DNA of 64,000 nt from Candidatus Cloacimonadota bacterium (GTDB lineage: Bacteria > Cloacimonadota > Cloacimonadia > Cloacimonadales > Cloacimonadaceae), in NCBI GenBank assembly GCA_029781115.1, contig JAKOXG010000017.1, forward strand, positions 53,639-117,638, in the 5' to 3' direction. The notes beneath the pieces were generated by a model, which was given only the letters and a program-made list of their open reading frames with translations, did not search any database and was not told the DNA's origin. Shown one piece after another: positions 8,773 through 16,503 of this stretch. The first letter of the stretch is position 1. Each line of letters starts with the position of its first letter. The position numbers were made by a program, and so were the translations under genes.

Positions 8773-9294
8773 TTATACTCCATATTTATGATGAACTTAG
8801 CTGCGATTAGCTTACTAATCGGGTTGATGCTACATGAAAATTGAAGAGGCCGATTTTGTCAAGTGAGAAGTCCGCAATTGTTGCTTCCCTATATCAGGCT
8901 GCTCTCACTTTTGGATCAGATTCGTTTACGATGGGTCTGCTTTTGAGCAGCTCTGAATCAACGGCACCAAAAACCGGACAAGAATCTTTGGATGAAGCGC
9001 AGCCTGCGAAAGTAGTCCCAGCACAGCTGCAACATCTGGGGAAAACCCAAAACTCACTTTCCAAAAACATGCCTTCACTATATACACTGACGATCTCACT
9101 CTGAGGGAAATAATCCACAAAATAAAGCCCGTAACCGCCCGACAGGAATAGAGATACGAATCGGTCAAATATTAAGCCCAACCGGCGGATATTAAAATAC
9201 CGACTCCGGCCGCATCAACAGCAGCTTCTTCATTTTACCACCTCGCTAAGCCATGACCGGGGAGGCAGTTAGCCCACTCCCACTGAACATGAGC
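8773..9294. other. Intergenic region upstream of the polysaccharide operon
   Basis: 522 bp between the nif3-like gene and the epimerase gene. It holds R2 copy 1 (9072-9201). A perfect -35 hexamer for the minus strand (TTGACA, complement of 8858-8863) has no convincing -10 at standard spacing. Short open frames here do not look like proteins. Confidence 0.5.
9072..9201 (+). repeat. R2 dispersed repeat, copy 1 (130 bp)
   Basis: Matches 24308-24437 and 62895-63024 over exactly 130 positions from first to last landmark. Landmarks: TTCACTATATACACTGACGA, TAATC, GTAAC, AAATATTA and a closing GGATATTAAAATACC. It lies 300 bp upstream of the minus-strand epimerase start. Confidence 0.75.
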
Positions 9295-10368
9295 TTACAT
9301 AATGTAGCCCTTGTGTTTCTCCAGCTCCAAAGCCACTGCTTCCAAGCCCATTTCTTGCAGCTTTTGCGACAGATAAGCCACCACAGGATACTCGGTGAAG
9401 AAGTGTCCCGCATCGATGAGCGGCAACCCGGCTTCCAGAATCTGGTGATAGCTGAAGTCACCGCTGATATAGAGTTCTGCCTTCCTGCCGGCCACCGGAA
9501 TCAGGGAGCCGCCCGAGCCGCCACAGACGGCTATTCTCTCGGGGATATAGTCTGCATCCTTGCCCAGCAGATACAATCTGGGTGCGGGGTTATGCAGCTT
9601 TTCTCTACACAGATTCTGCAGCCCTGAGAGACTGAGCCCGGCATCATTCTTACACACCAAACCCAAGCCATAGGCAGGATTCTGATTACTCACCGGATAG
9701 TGATAAAAAGCGGGCGTCTCATATGGATGTGCGTTCTTGATAGCTTCAATGGTAGCGCCCAAACGGCTGCCATCCACCATAAACTCCAGCTCACACTCCT
9801 CCACCGATGCCAAACCTTCGCTCTTGATAAAGGGGTCACTTCCCTCCAAAGCCCGGAAGGTTCCCCGCACTTGATGGCTCTGCGAACAGCTGTCATAGAG
9901 CCCGATCAAACCCGCACCGGCTGCGAAGATAGCCTCACGAACCGGCTCTAAATGATCCACCGGCACGGTGAGGCTGAATCGATGCCAGCTTTCGCCCGTT
10001 TCCTGGCTGAGGTGCTCGATCACCGTTAGCCCCAAAGTCTCTGCCAACACATGATTCACGCTCTTGGGCGCCACATCCAGATTGGTGTGCAAGCTGATCA
10101 CGGCAATCTTGTGCTCAATCAGCTTCAAGAGCAGTGGATCGGTGATTTTATTGATCGCCCTGAAGATCAAAGGATGGTGGCTCACGATCAGCTCTGCACC
10201 TATCTCTATGGCTTTATTCACGGCATTTTCGTCCACATCCAGACAAGTCACCGCCTTATTCACTTCTCTTTGGGCGTCACCCAGCAGCAGCCCCACGTTG
10301 TCCCAGCTCATCGCCAAGCCCAGTGGCGCAAATCCCTCTACCTTACGCATTATATCTTTGACTTTCAT
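9295..10368 (-). CDS. Nif3-like dinuclear metal centre protein (YbgI family)
   Basis: 357 aa. The N-terminal Nif3 half has SWDNVGLLLGD (21-31), the metal-binding ELIVSHHPLIFR (H64, H65) and HTNLDVAP. The C-terminal half has GGSGGSLIPVAG and SGDFSYHQ, then DAGHFFTEYPVV supplying further ligands. Between them is the CutA/PII-like insertion (HPYETPAFYHYP) found in the long Nif3 class. Members form hexamers with a two-metal site; proposed roles (GTP cyclohydrolase type 1, YqfO/YbgI) are not settled. It starts at ATG with AGGAGTGGAG upstream and diverges from lepA. Confidence 0.92.
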   Translation of the reverse strand: MKVKDIMRKVEGFAPLGLAMSWDNVGLLLGDAQREVNKAVTCLDVDENAVNKAIEIGAELIVSHHPLIFRAINKITDPLLLKLIEHKIAVISLHTNLDVAPKSVNHVLAETLGLTVIEHLSQETGESWHRFSLTVPVDHLEPVREAIFAAGAGLIGLYDSCSQSHQVRGTFRALEGSDPFIKSEGLASVEECELEFMVDGSRLGATIEAIKNAHPYETPAFYHYPVSNQNPAYGLGLVCKNDAGLSLSGLQNLCREKLHNPAPRLYLLGKDADYIPERIAVCGGSGGSLIPVAGRKAELYISGDFSYHQILEAGLPLIDAGHFFTEYPVVAYLSQKLQEMGLEAVALELEKHKGYIM

Positions 10369-10396
10369 TGCTCCACTCCTAAAAGTTTCTTTGTAG

Positions 10397-10425
10397 ATAG
10401 CTTAATCACGATCGGCAAAGTTCAA
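10397..10425 (-). promoter_or_regulatory. Candidate promoter of the nif3-like gene
   Basis: Read on the minus strand: -35 TTGAAC (10425-10420), 17-nt spacer, -10 AGCTAT (10402-10397), 28 nt before the ATG. Hexamers are imperfect but the spacing is ideal. Confidence 0.45.
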
Positions 10426-10474
10426 AAGAGGAATTGCACACCAACCCCAAATCCGCCCTTTCTGCATCCTGTGC

Positions 10475-10502
10475 TTGACAAATATACGCCTCTCAACAGA
10501 AT
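10475..10502 (+). promoter_or_regulatory. Candidate promoter of lepA
   Basis: Perfect -35 TTGACA (10475-10480), 16-nt spacer, -10 CAGAAT (10497-10502). The expected start of transcription near 10509 gives a leader of about 65 nt before the lepA ATG. Confidence 0.5.
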
Positions 10503-10574
10503 GGCATAACTGGGTTGAATGGACACTTTTTGCGCAGCCCAGCCTCAAATCTGATTGAATATCAAGGACATACA

Positions 10575-12371
10575 ATGAAACAAGACAATATACGCAACTT
10601 CTGCATCATAGCCCATATCGACCACGGGAAATCCACCCTGGCAGACCGCTTTCTGGAAGCCACCAACGTGGTAGACCGCGTGGATATGGCTCAGGTGCTG
10701 GACAACATGGACCTGGAGCGCGAAAAAGGCATCACGATCAAAAGCCACGCCGTGCGCATGATACACAACTATCAAGGCCAGGACTATGTGCTGAACTTGA
10801 TCGACACACCCGGCCACGTGGACTTTTCCTACGAAGTATCCCGCGCTTTGGCTTCCTGCGAAGGCGCCATCCTCTTGGTGGATGCTTCCCAGGGCATCGA
10901 AGCTCAGACCATGAGCAACCTCTACCTCGCCTTGGAAAACAACCTCGAACCCCTGCCGGTAATCAATAAAATAGACCTGCCCAAAGCGGATATCGAAGGC
11001 ACGGAACACGAGATCATCGAGGTATTGGGCTGCATGCCGGAAGACATCGCCAAAGTGAGCGCCAAATCCGGCATCGGCATCCATGAACTGCTGGATAAAG
11101 TGGTGGAAATGCTGCCCCCACCCTCGGGTGACGAGACTGCGCCTCCCAAAGCCTTGATCTTTGATTCCTACTTCGACATGTATCGTGGCGTGGTAGTCTT
11201 GGTGCGCATCTTCGACGGCAAGCTCAAGAAAGGCGACCGCATCAAGCTCTTTGCCACCGACAACGAATATGAGATCGAAGAGCTGGGTCACCTGGGACTC
11301 AAGTTTGTGCCCCGTCCGGAGCTCTGCACCGGTGAAGCCGGCTATGTGATCGCCAATATCAAAGACGTAGCCGATGCCCGTGTGGGCGATACCATCACCT
11401 TGGCCAAAGGTGGATGCGAAGAAGCTTTACCCGGCTTTGAAGAACCCAAGCCCATGGTCTTCAGCGGCATCTTCCCCATCAATGGCGAAGACTATGAAAA
11501 CCTGGTGGAATCCATGGCCAAACTAAAGCTCAACGACGCTTCCCTCATCTACGAAAAGGAAAGCTCTGCCGCCTTGGGTTACGGCTTCCGTTGCGGCTTT
11601 TTGGGCATGTTGCACCTGGAGATCGTCAAGGAACGCATGTATCGGGAATACAACATCCCCATCATCGCCACCACGCCCAGCGTCAGATTTCTCATCGCCC
11701 TCAAAAATGGCGAGCAGATCGAAGTCAACAACCCCATAGATTTCCCCGATCCCGTCTACATCGAACACATCATGGAACCCTTTATGGATACCGAAATCAT
11801 CGTTCCTTCAGAATACATCGGCAACATCATCCGCTTGGTGCAGGAACGGCGCGGCATCCAAAAGAACATCCAGTATCTGGACGAAAAGCGCGTCACCCTC
11901 ACCTATGAGATGCCCCTGATCGAGATCATCTTTGACTTTTATGACAAACTCAAGACCGTGAGCCGCGGTTACGCCTCGCTGGACTATCATTTCAAGGAAT
12001 ATAGGGTCTCAGACGTGGTGAAGGTGGACATCCTCATCAATGGCGAAAAGGTAGACGCCATGAGCTTTATCTGCCATATCGACAAAGCCCACACCTGGGG
12101 CAAAAGCATCACCAAGACGCTCTCCGAGGTGATCCCGCGCCACATGTTCAAGATCGCTCTGCAAGCCTCCATCGGCGGCAAGATCATCGCCCGCAGCACC
12201 ATCAACGCCCTGCGCAAAGACGTGCTGGCCAAATGCTACGGCGGCGACGTGAGCCGCAAGCGCAAGCTGCTGGACAAGCAGAAAGAAGGCAAGAGAAGGA
12301 TGAAGGAGATTGGCTCCGTCACCGTGCCTCAAGAAGCCTTCCTGGCAGTGCTGAAGGCGGATAGAGACTAA
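10575..12371 (+). CDS. lepA: Elongation factor 4 (LepA), ribosomal back-translocase GTPase
   Basis: 598 aa, the usual LepA length. The translation GTPase motifs are intact: G1 AHIDHGKST (13-21), G3 DTPGH, G4 NKIDLP. LepA-specific features include the domain-V/CTD text LDYHFKEYRVSDVVKVDILINGE, the end GGDVSRKRKLLDKQKEGKRRMKEIG and absence of EF-G domain IV. I start it at ATG 10575 (MKQDNIRNFCIIAHIDHG, AAGGA upstream). The longer frame from 10515 adds 20 residues with no homology. Followed by the Omp85 gene after 47 nt. Confidence 0.97.
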   Translation: MKQDNIRNFCIIAHIDHGKSTLADRFLEATNVVDRVDMAQVLDNMDLEREKGITIKSHAVRMIHNYQGQDYVLNLIDTPGHVDFSYEVSRALASCEGAILLVDASQGIEAQTMSNLYLALENNLEPLPVINKIDLPKADIEGTEHEIIEVLGCMPEDIAKVSAKSGIGIHELLDKVVEMLPPPSGDETAPPKALIFDSYFDMYRGVVVLVRIFDGKLKKGDRIKLFATDNEYEIEELGHLGLKFVPRPELCTGEAGYVIANIKDVADARVGDTITLAKGGCEEALPGFEEPKPMVFSGIFPINGEDYENLVESMAKLKLNDASLIYEKESSAALGYGFRCGFLGMLHLEIVKERMYREYNIPIIATTPSVRFLIALKNGEQIEVNNPIDFPDPVYIEHIMEPFMDTEIIVPSEYIGNIIRLVQERRGIQKNIQYLDEKRVTLTYEMPLIEIIFDFYDKLKTVSRGYASLDYHFKEYRVSDVVKVDILINGEKVDAMSFICHIDKAHTWGKSITKTLSEVIPRHMFKIALQASIGGKIIARSTINALRKDVLAKCYGGDVSRKRKLLDKQKEGKRRMKEIGSVTVPQEAFLAVLKADRD

Positions 12372-12418
12372 AGAATGGGCTCAGTTTTTGAGCTTGGACC
12401 AAAACACACATCAAGGCC

Positions 12419-14113
12419 ATGAACCTCTCCCGTCCACGCTCTCGCCCCATTCCACTGCTGTTCTTCCTCCTCTTCAGCCTCCCGCTGTTTTCCCTCACCA
12501 TCCAAAACCTCAGTTGGGAAGCCAATTTCCCCATAGACGAAGCTGCCTTAAACCAAGCATCCGGCCTGACGCTGCCCCAGCTCTATGACCCCGCAGCGGT
12601 GCGACAGGCCATCAGCAACATCCAGAGCTATCTGCAGGATGGCAACCATCGCTACTTCGTGCGCATCCCCCTCCCGGAGCTTATCCCCGTGGCGGATAGC
12701 CTCATGCGACTCCACTTTACCCTCACCGAAGTTACTCCCTCAGATGGTGTCAAATTGCGCTTTTATGGTATGCGCTATTTCAGTGAAGCACGACTCAACG
12801 AAATGCTCCTCATCTCGGATACCAAGCGTTTTGCCCTCGCAGATATAGAGCGGATCAGCTCTGAATTGCTACAGCTCTACCACCGGCGCGGCTTCCTCTT
12901 TGCCAAGGTGCAGCTGGATTCGCTGGTGCTGGACGAAGGGCTAACCGCCTGGATCAATGTGGATGAAGGCAAGGTTTTCAAGGCTGACCAGATCCACTTT
13001 CAGGGCAATAACCACAGCCGTGACGCTGCACTGTTAAAGCTTTCCGGACTCAACACCAGCCGCACCATCACGCCCAAAGAGCTGGAAGAAGCCCGGCGCA
13101 AGCTCCTCAAAGCACCCTACATCCGGGAAGCGGTGGTGGAACCCATAGACTTCAACTCCCTGCTGATCAAGGTGCGCGAAGGGCGCATGACCTATCTGGA
13201 GGGCGTGCTGGGCTACGACGGCGCCAAGAAACAGCTCAGCGGCAAGTTACGCCTTGAGTTTTTAAACCTCTGGGGCAGCGACCGCTCCCTGGCCTTGAAT
13301 TGGCAAAAGCAACAGAAACAAAACCTGCTGGAATTCAGCTACCACGAATCCGGCCCCTACAGCTTCCCACTTGAGGGAGACCTGCTTTTCACACGCAGTT
13401 CCCGCGACACGCTTTGGATTCAGAGCAAACTCTCCGTAGCTGCCAACACCCGCCTATCCGACCACAAACTGGGCTTGGAATATGTCTTCACGGACAACCT
13501 GATAGACCAATCCCTGACCAAAGGCGCATCAAAGCACCACATCAACCGCAGCATCGCCGCCATCTATGGCTACGACACCGCCTTCCCCGCACAAAACCCG
13601 CACAAAGGCAGGCAAGCACGCTTAGCCTACCGCTACATCTACACCGATGACGACAAGTGGGTGCGCGCTTTTGAGCTGGACAACGAACTTTTCATCCCGC
13701 TGGGACGGCAGCCTGTCCTGGCTCTGGGCTTGCACTTCAGAGACTTAAGCGACACCGACGCCAAAAGCTGGGATCAATACCACATGGGCGGCTATGAGAA
13801 CCTGCGGGGCTATAAACAGCAGGAATTTTCCTCCTGGCGTTTGGGCTACCTAAGCTGGGAATTCCGATGGCTGCTGGATTCGTACTCACGCCTGCACCTC
13901 TTTTTCGACCACGGCGCCATAGCGCAAAAAGGCCAAACTGAACCAAAGGACAAAATTACTTACAAAAGCGATATTTTCGCACTTGGTTTTGGTATAAAAG
14001 TGCAAACACGGCTGGGAATTTTGGGTATAGATTACGCACTTGCAAACACCCTAAAAGGGCTCTCCAAGCCGGCTAACGGCATGATACACGCCGGACTGGA
14101 CACATCATTCTAA
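12419..14113 (+). CDS. Omp85-superfamily outer membrane protein (BamA/TamA-like, short)
   Basis: 564 aa with an N-terminal signal (PIPLLFFLLFSLPLFSLTI). The middle has POTRA-like repeats: LRFYGMRYFSEARLNEMLLI (near 120), the Y-R-R-GF-FAKV pattern (near 160), then VDEGKVFKADQIHFQGNN (near 180-200) and L..APYIREAVVEPI. The C-terminal half is a beta barrel with Omp85 features: YENLRGYKQQEF (a G-x-RGY-like turn) and LGFGIKVQTRLGILGIDYAL, ending in SF. With about two POTRAs it is shorter than BamA, so a TamA/FplA-like or two-partner type role is possible. The start at 12419 has only a weak AAGG site. Confidence 0.85.
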   Translation: MNLSRPRSRPIPLLFFLLFSLPLFSLTIQNLSWEANFPIDEAALNQASGLTLPQLYDPAAVRQAISNIQSYLQDGNHRYFVRIPLPELIPVADSLMRLHFTLTEVTPSDGVKLRFYGMRYFSEARLNEMLLISDTKRFALADIERISSELLQLYHRRGFLFAKVQLDSLVLDEGLTAWINVDEGKVFKADQIHFQGNNHSRDAALLKLSGLNTSRTITPKELEEARRKLLKAPYIREAVVEPIDFNSLLIKVREGRMTYLEGVLGYDGAKKQLSGKLRLEFLNLWGSDRSLALNWQKQQKQNLLEFSYHESGPYSFPLEGDLLFTRSSRDTLWIQSKLSVAANTRLSDHKLGLEYVFTDNLIDQSLTKGASKHHINRSIAAIYGYDTAFPAQNPHKGRQARLAYRYIYTDDDKWVRAFELDNELFIPLGRQPVLALGLHFRDLSDTDAKSWDQYHMGGYENLRGYKQQEFSSWRLGYLSWEFRWLLDSYSRLHLFFDHGAIAQKGQTEPKDKITYKSDIFALGFGIKVQTRLGILGIDYALANTLKGLSKPANGMIHAGLDTSF

Positions 14114-14142
14114 AGATTTTACTTGCCAAAAAAGCGGGCTTG

Positions 14143-14148
14143 TATAAT
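14143..14148 (+). promoter_or_regulatory. Candidate -10 element before the small lipoprotein
   Basis: A perfect TATAAT. The nearest -35-like hexamer (TTGCCA, 14123-14128) is only 14 nt away, so -35 use is uncertain. A start near 14155 would leave a leader of about 160 nt before the ATG at 14318. The leader contains small inverted repeats, such as TGTAAGCG paired with the downstream CGCTCTTACA (with a bulge), but no riboswitch I recognise. Confidence 0.4.
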
Positions 14149-14317
14149 ATGGCATCCAACATATCAGCATATAGTTGTGAGCAAGGACTGTGTAAGCGTT
14201 TTAGTCGCTCTTACAGAACATCTAACTCGCTAACAAAAACCAGCCTCCGACCTGGCTCTAAATGGGTCGAACCTAAAACAAAAACAAAAATGGATTTCAC
14301 TTAATGGAGGAATCAAA

Positions 14318-14500
14318 ATGAAGAAAGTTCTTTTACTGACCCTTATTGCAATGTTGCTTTTTGGCATCATGGCATGCAAACCCAAAGCTGAAGAGCCCGT
14401 GGAAGAAGTTCCCGTGGAAGAAGTACCCGTCGAAGAAGCTCCCGTAGAAGAAGCTCCAGTCGAAGGCGAAGCTGCTCCCGAAGCTCCTCAAGCTCAGTAA
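14318..14500 (+). CDS. Small lipoprotein with tandem P-V-E-E-(V/A) repeats
   Basis: 60 aa. A lipoprotein signal (MKKVLLLTLIAMLLFGIMAC) puts the lipidated Cys at residue 20. The mature part is almost only Pro/Val/Glu/Ala: about five copies of PVEEV or PVEEA, then EGEAAPEAPQAQ. In DNA the repeat unit is 15 bp (about 14391-14465), with third-position changes between copies, so selection at the protein level is likely. The ATG has a strong GGAGG site. A tight terminator follows, so this is a single-gene unit. Function unknown; it may be an acidic periplasmic spacer or wall-associated peptide. Confidence 0.8.
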   Translation: MKKVLLLTLIAMLLFGIMACKPKAEEPVEEVPVEEVPVEEAPVEEAPVEGEAAPEAPQAQ

Positions 14501-14538
14501 CTAAATTAACAACAAATTGCCTAATTAGCGCAGTCCTT

Positions 14539-14573
14539 AAAAACGGCCACCTCCTTTAGGTGGTCGTTTTTTT
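14539..14573 (+). terminator. Intrinsic terminator of the small lipoprotein gene
   Basis: Stem AACGGCCACCT pairing AGGTGGTCGTT (one G-T pair) around a short loop, followed by a run of seven T. It lies 38 nt after the stop codon. Confidence 0.88.
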
Positions 14574-14649
14574 ATGCTCACGCATTTCAGGGTAACAGCG
14601 CAGAAAAATACCCTCAAACCTCGATTGCGATATGCTGAAAAACAGGGCG

Positions 14650-14873
14650 AAAATCAACCTTTAACCTCAACCTATAATATCATAACTTATAACCCCTATC
14701 AAGGACACTCCTCAAATGCCCATTCCATGCGGGCTCCCCACTCCTTCCCTGCTGCCCTCCTGCTCCTCGAGTAAGCAAGCAGTAGGAAAGCAGTAAGTTA
14801 GGAGGCAGAGCGCAGGGAAGAAAAATGCACCTCTCTGCGGGTGGTCAACCGGAGGCAAAAGTCAATATTTGCG
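14650..14873 (+). repeat. R1 dispersed repeat, copy 2 (224 bp)
   Basis: Same order of landmarks as copy 1, in the same orientation and with the same length: AAAATCAACCTTTAACCTC, CTCAAATGCCCATTCCATGC, GCAGTAAGTTAGGAGG, GTCAATATTTGCG. It sits between convergent gene ends (14500 and 15126). Confidence 0.8.
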
Positions 14874-15041
14874 CAAGAGCCTGGATATTGCAAACATAAT
14901 TCGACCCAAAACGAGCGCTTAATCCAAGAGGAAAATGGGGTGACTTTGGCGTCTCCAATAGCTGCTGGAAATGGGTTATTCTCCCTGAATTTCGGTCCGG
15001 GATTTCAATTCTACACGTTTCTGAGGCCACAGACGTAAAGC

Positions 15042-15076
15042 AAAAAAACCGATCCCGTATCGTATACGAGACCGGT
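15042..15076 (-). terminator. Intrinsic terminator of the dapA-nfeD operon
   Basis: On the minus strand, ACCGGTCTCGTAT (15076-15064) pairs with ATACGGGATCGGT (15060-15048) around a 3-nt loop. That gives 13 pairs, two of them G-U, followed by seven T. On the plus strand the two G-U pairs become A-C mismatches, so the element is directional and serves the gene ending at 15126. Confidence 0.9.
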
Positions 15077-15125
15077 CAAATGGTGTCTTTATCGGTGCAG
15101 ATTTGCCAGACCTGTCAAGCCCGCT

Positions 15126-15581
15126 TTATTCTTGCTCCTTTTTCACGATCAGCTTGTTTCCATCTATGCCCAGCACCACGATGCGGCTTTCAGCCTCGAT
15201 TTCGCTGTCATCTTCGCTGATGGCAGACCACTCTTCGCCGCCTATCTTCACTCTGCCTCTGGCTTGTGGGGGAATGGTTTGCGTCACCACCCCCGTTTTC
15301 CCTTTGAGGGCATAGACGTTTGTTTCTTTGCCGGAATCTGCCAGCACCTTTTTGCCCAGCTTTCTCATGAGCAGGAAGGTGATAAAGCTCAGTACAGCAA
15401 AGATAAGCAGCTGCCAAAACAGGCTGTTACGGATAAAGGGAGCGATGCAGAGCAGTGACGTCACGATGGCTCCCACTCCCAAGGCCAAAAAGAAGAATGC
15501 GGGATCAAAGATCTCGATAATCACGCTGATGATGCCGATGATCAGCCAAAATGCCCAAGGGTCCATACCAAATATCGACAT
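15126..15581 (-). CDS. NfeD-like membrane protein (short form)
   Basis: 151 aa. Hydrophobic helices occupy about residues 8-50 (FWLIIGIISVIIEIFDPAFF) and 55-75. A C-terminal OB-fold domain follows: LKGKTGVVTQTIPPQARGRVKI, GEEWSAISED, IEAESRIVVLGIDGNKLIV. The G.A.t...p.GrV...GE.W.A pattern is diagnostic of NfeD. Such proteins usually pair with a stomatin/SPFH protein, which is not adjacent here; the DUF4349 gene lies 13 nt upstream. ATG start with GGAGATATC upstream. Last gene of the operon. Confidence 0.9.
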   Translation of the reverse strand: MSIFGMDPWAFWLIIGIISVIIEIFDPAFFFLALGVGAIVTSLLCIAPFIRNSLFWQLLIFAVLSFITFLLMRKLGKKVLADSGKETNVYALKGKTGVVTQTIPPQARGRVKIGGEEWSAISEDDSEIEAESRIVVLGIDGNKLIVKKEQE

Positions 15582-15594
15582 GATATCTCCCCCA

Positions 15595-16491
15595 TTATTC
15601 TTGGGGCTCTTGTTCCTCTTTATCTTTGCTCGGGTCTTTATCTTTGTAGACCCGTTTCACTTTGCGCTTTCTACCGCTTGAGTAGTAGTATCTGCCGCGA
15701 TAGGAGCCATAGTTGCCATATCCATATGGCGATAACAGCCCGCCTGATCCGAGCCCTTTCACACCCATGAGTGCCAGCAGATACATCAAGAGGCGGGTGC
15801 CATAGTAAGCCAAGATGGCGCCCACAAAGAGGAAGCCCAAGACACTGAGGAAATAGAGTCCGACGGAGCTGATAATTTTGACGACGTCCACTTTCGTTCC
15901 ATGAGGGAGCACGCTCACATACACCAAAAAGGAATCCATACGTTGGAGGTCATCAAGCTTTTGCTGGCTGCGTCTGATCTGAGCTCTGAGGCTTTCTTTG
16001 CGCCTCAGCTCCACATCCGATGGAACTCTGATCTTATCCAGCTCGGCCAAGTCTTTTTCGTAGGAAGCCAGGTTTGCGCTCTCGATCTGCGCATTGGTAT
16101 TCACCAAAGAGGTATCCACCATTTCCACTTCCGAGCCGATGGTGCCGATCTTGCTGAGCTCGCTTCTCAATTGCTTGAGTTTGGGTTTTTCCATGCTGAA
16201 TACAAAGACGCCATAGCCTGCTTTGATCTCACGCATATCCGTGTGAGTGGCAAAGTTGTCTACCAGGTCATTCATCTTGTCCATTGACGCTTGCAGGTCG
16301 CTACTGCCGAGCTCAAAGCTGATCTTATTGAGCCAATTGCGCTTTTCAAAATTTGCCTGTTGAGCGCTCAGATCAACAGCCCGTTGTTGCTTCTTGCCAC
16401 CCCTGTATACGTGGAAAATTGTTATGAGGAGTGCCAAAAAGACCAAGAAGATGGCAATTCCTTGCACTTTTTTCAATGACTTAGATTTCAA
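15595..16491 (-). CDS. DUF4349 domain transmembrane protein
   Basis: 298 aa. An N-terminal helix (IAIFLVFLALLITIFHVY) is followed by a periplasmic region with the DUF4349 pattern of beta strands and a coiled coil (NAQIESANLASYEKDLAELDKI to SQQKLDDLQRM). A second helix comes near 215-235 and a Gly/Tyr-rich tail (LLSPYGYGNYGSYRGRYYYSSGRKRK) follows. The start is TTG 16491 with GAGGA 7 nt upstream; no better ATG is available. Function is not known; family members are lipoproteins or membrane proteins of the envelope. Confidence 0.75.
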   Translation of the reverse strand: MKSKSLKKVQGIAIFLVFLALLITIFHVYRGGKKQQRAVDLSAQQANFEKRNWLNKISFELGSSDLQASMDKMNDLVDNFATHTDMREIKAGYGVFVFSMEKPKLKQLRSELSKIGTIGSEVEMVDTSLVNTNAQIESANLASYEKDLAELDKIRVPSDVELRRKESLRAQIRRSQQKLDDLQRMDSFLVYVSVLPHGTKVDVVKIISSVGLYFLSVLGFLFVGAILAYYGTRLLMYLLALMGVKGLGSGGLLSPYGYGNYGSYRGRYYYSSGRKRKVKRVYKDKDPSKDKEEQEPQE

Positions 16492-16503
16492 TTTGTTCCT
16501 CGA

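Noticed and set aside
8841..9181. Short ORFs on both strands between the epimerase and nif3-like genes
   Set aside because: They lie in and around R2, lack ribosome sites and are not conserved as whole frames between R2 copies.
10515..10574. Upstream extension of lepA by 20 codons
   Set aside because: The LepA N-terminus is conserved from MKQDNIRNF; the extension lies around the expected transcription start.
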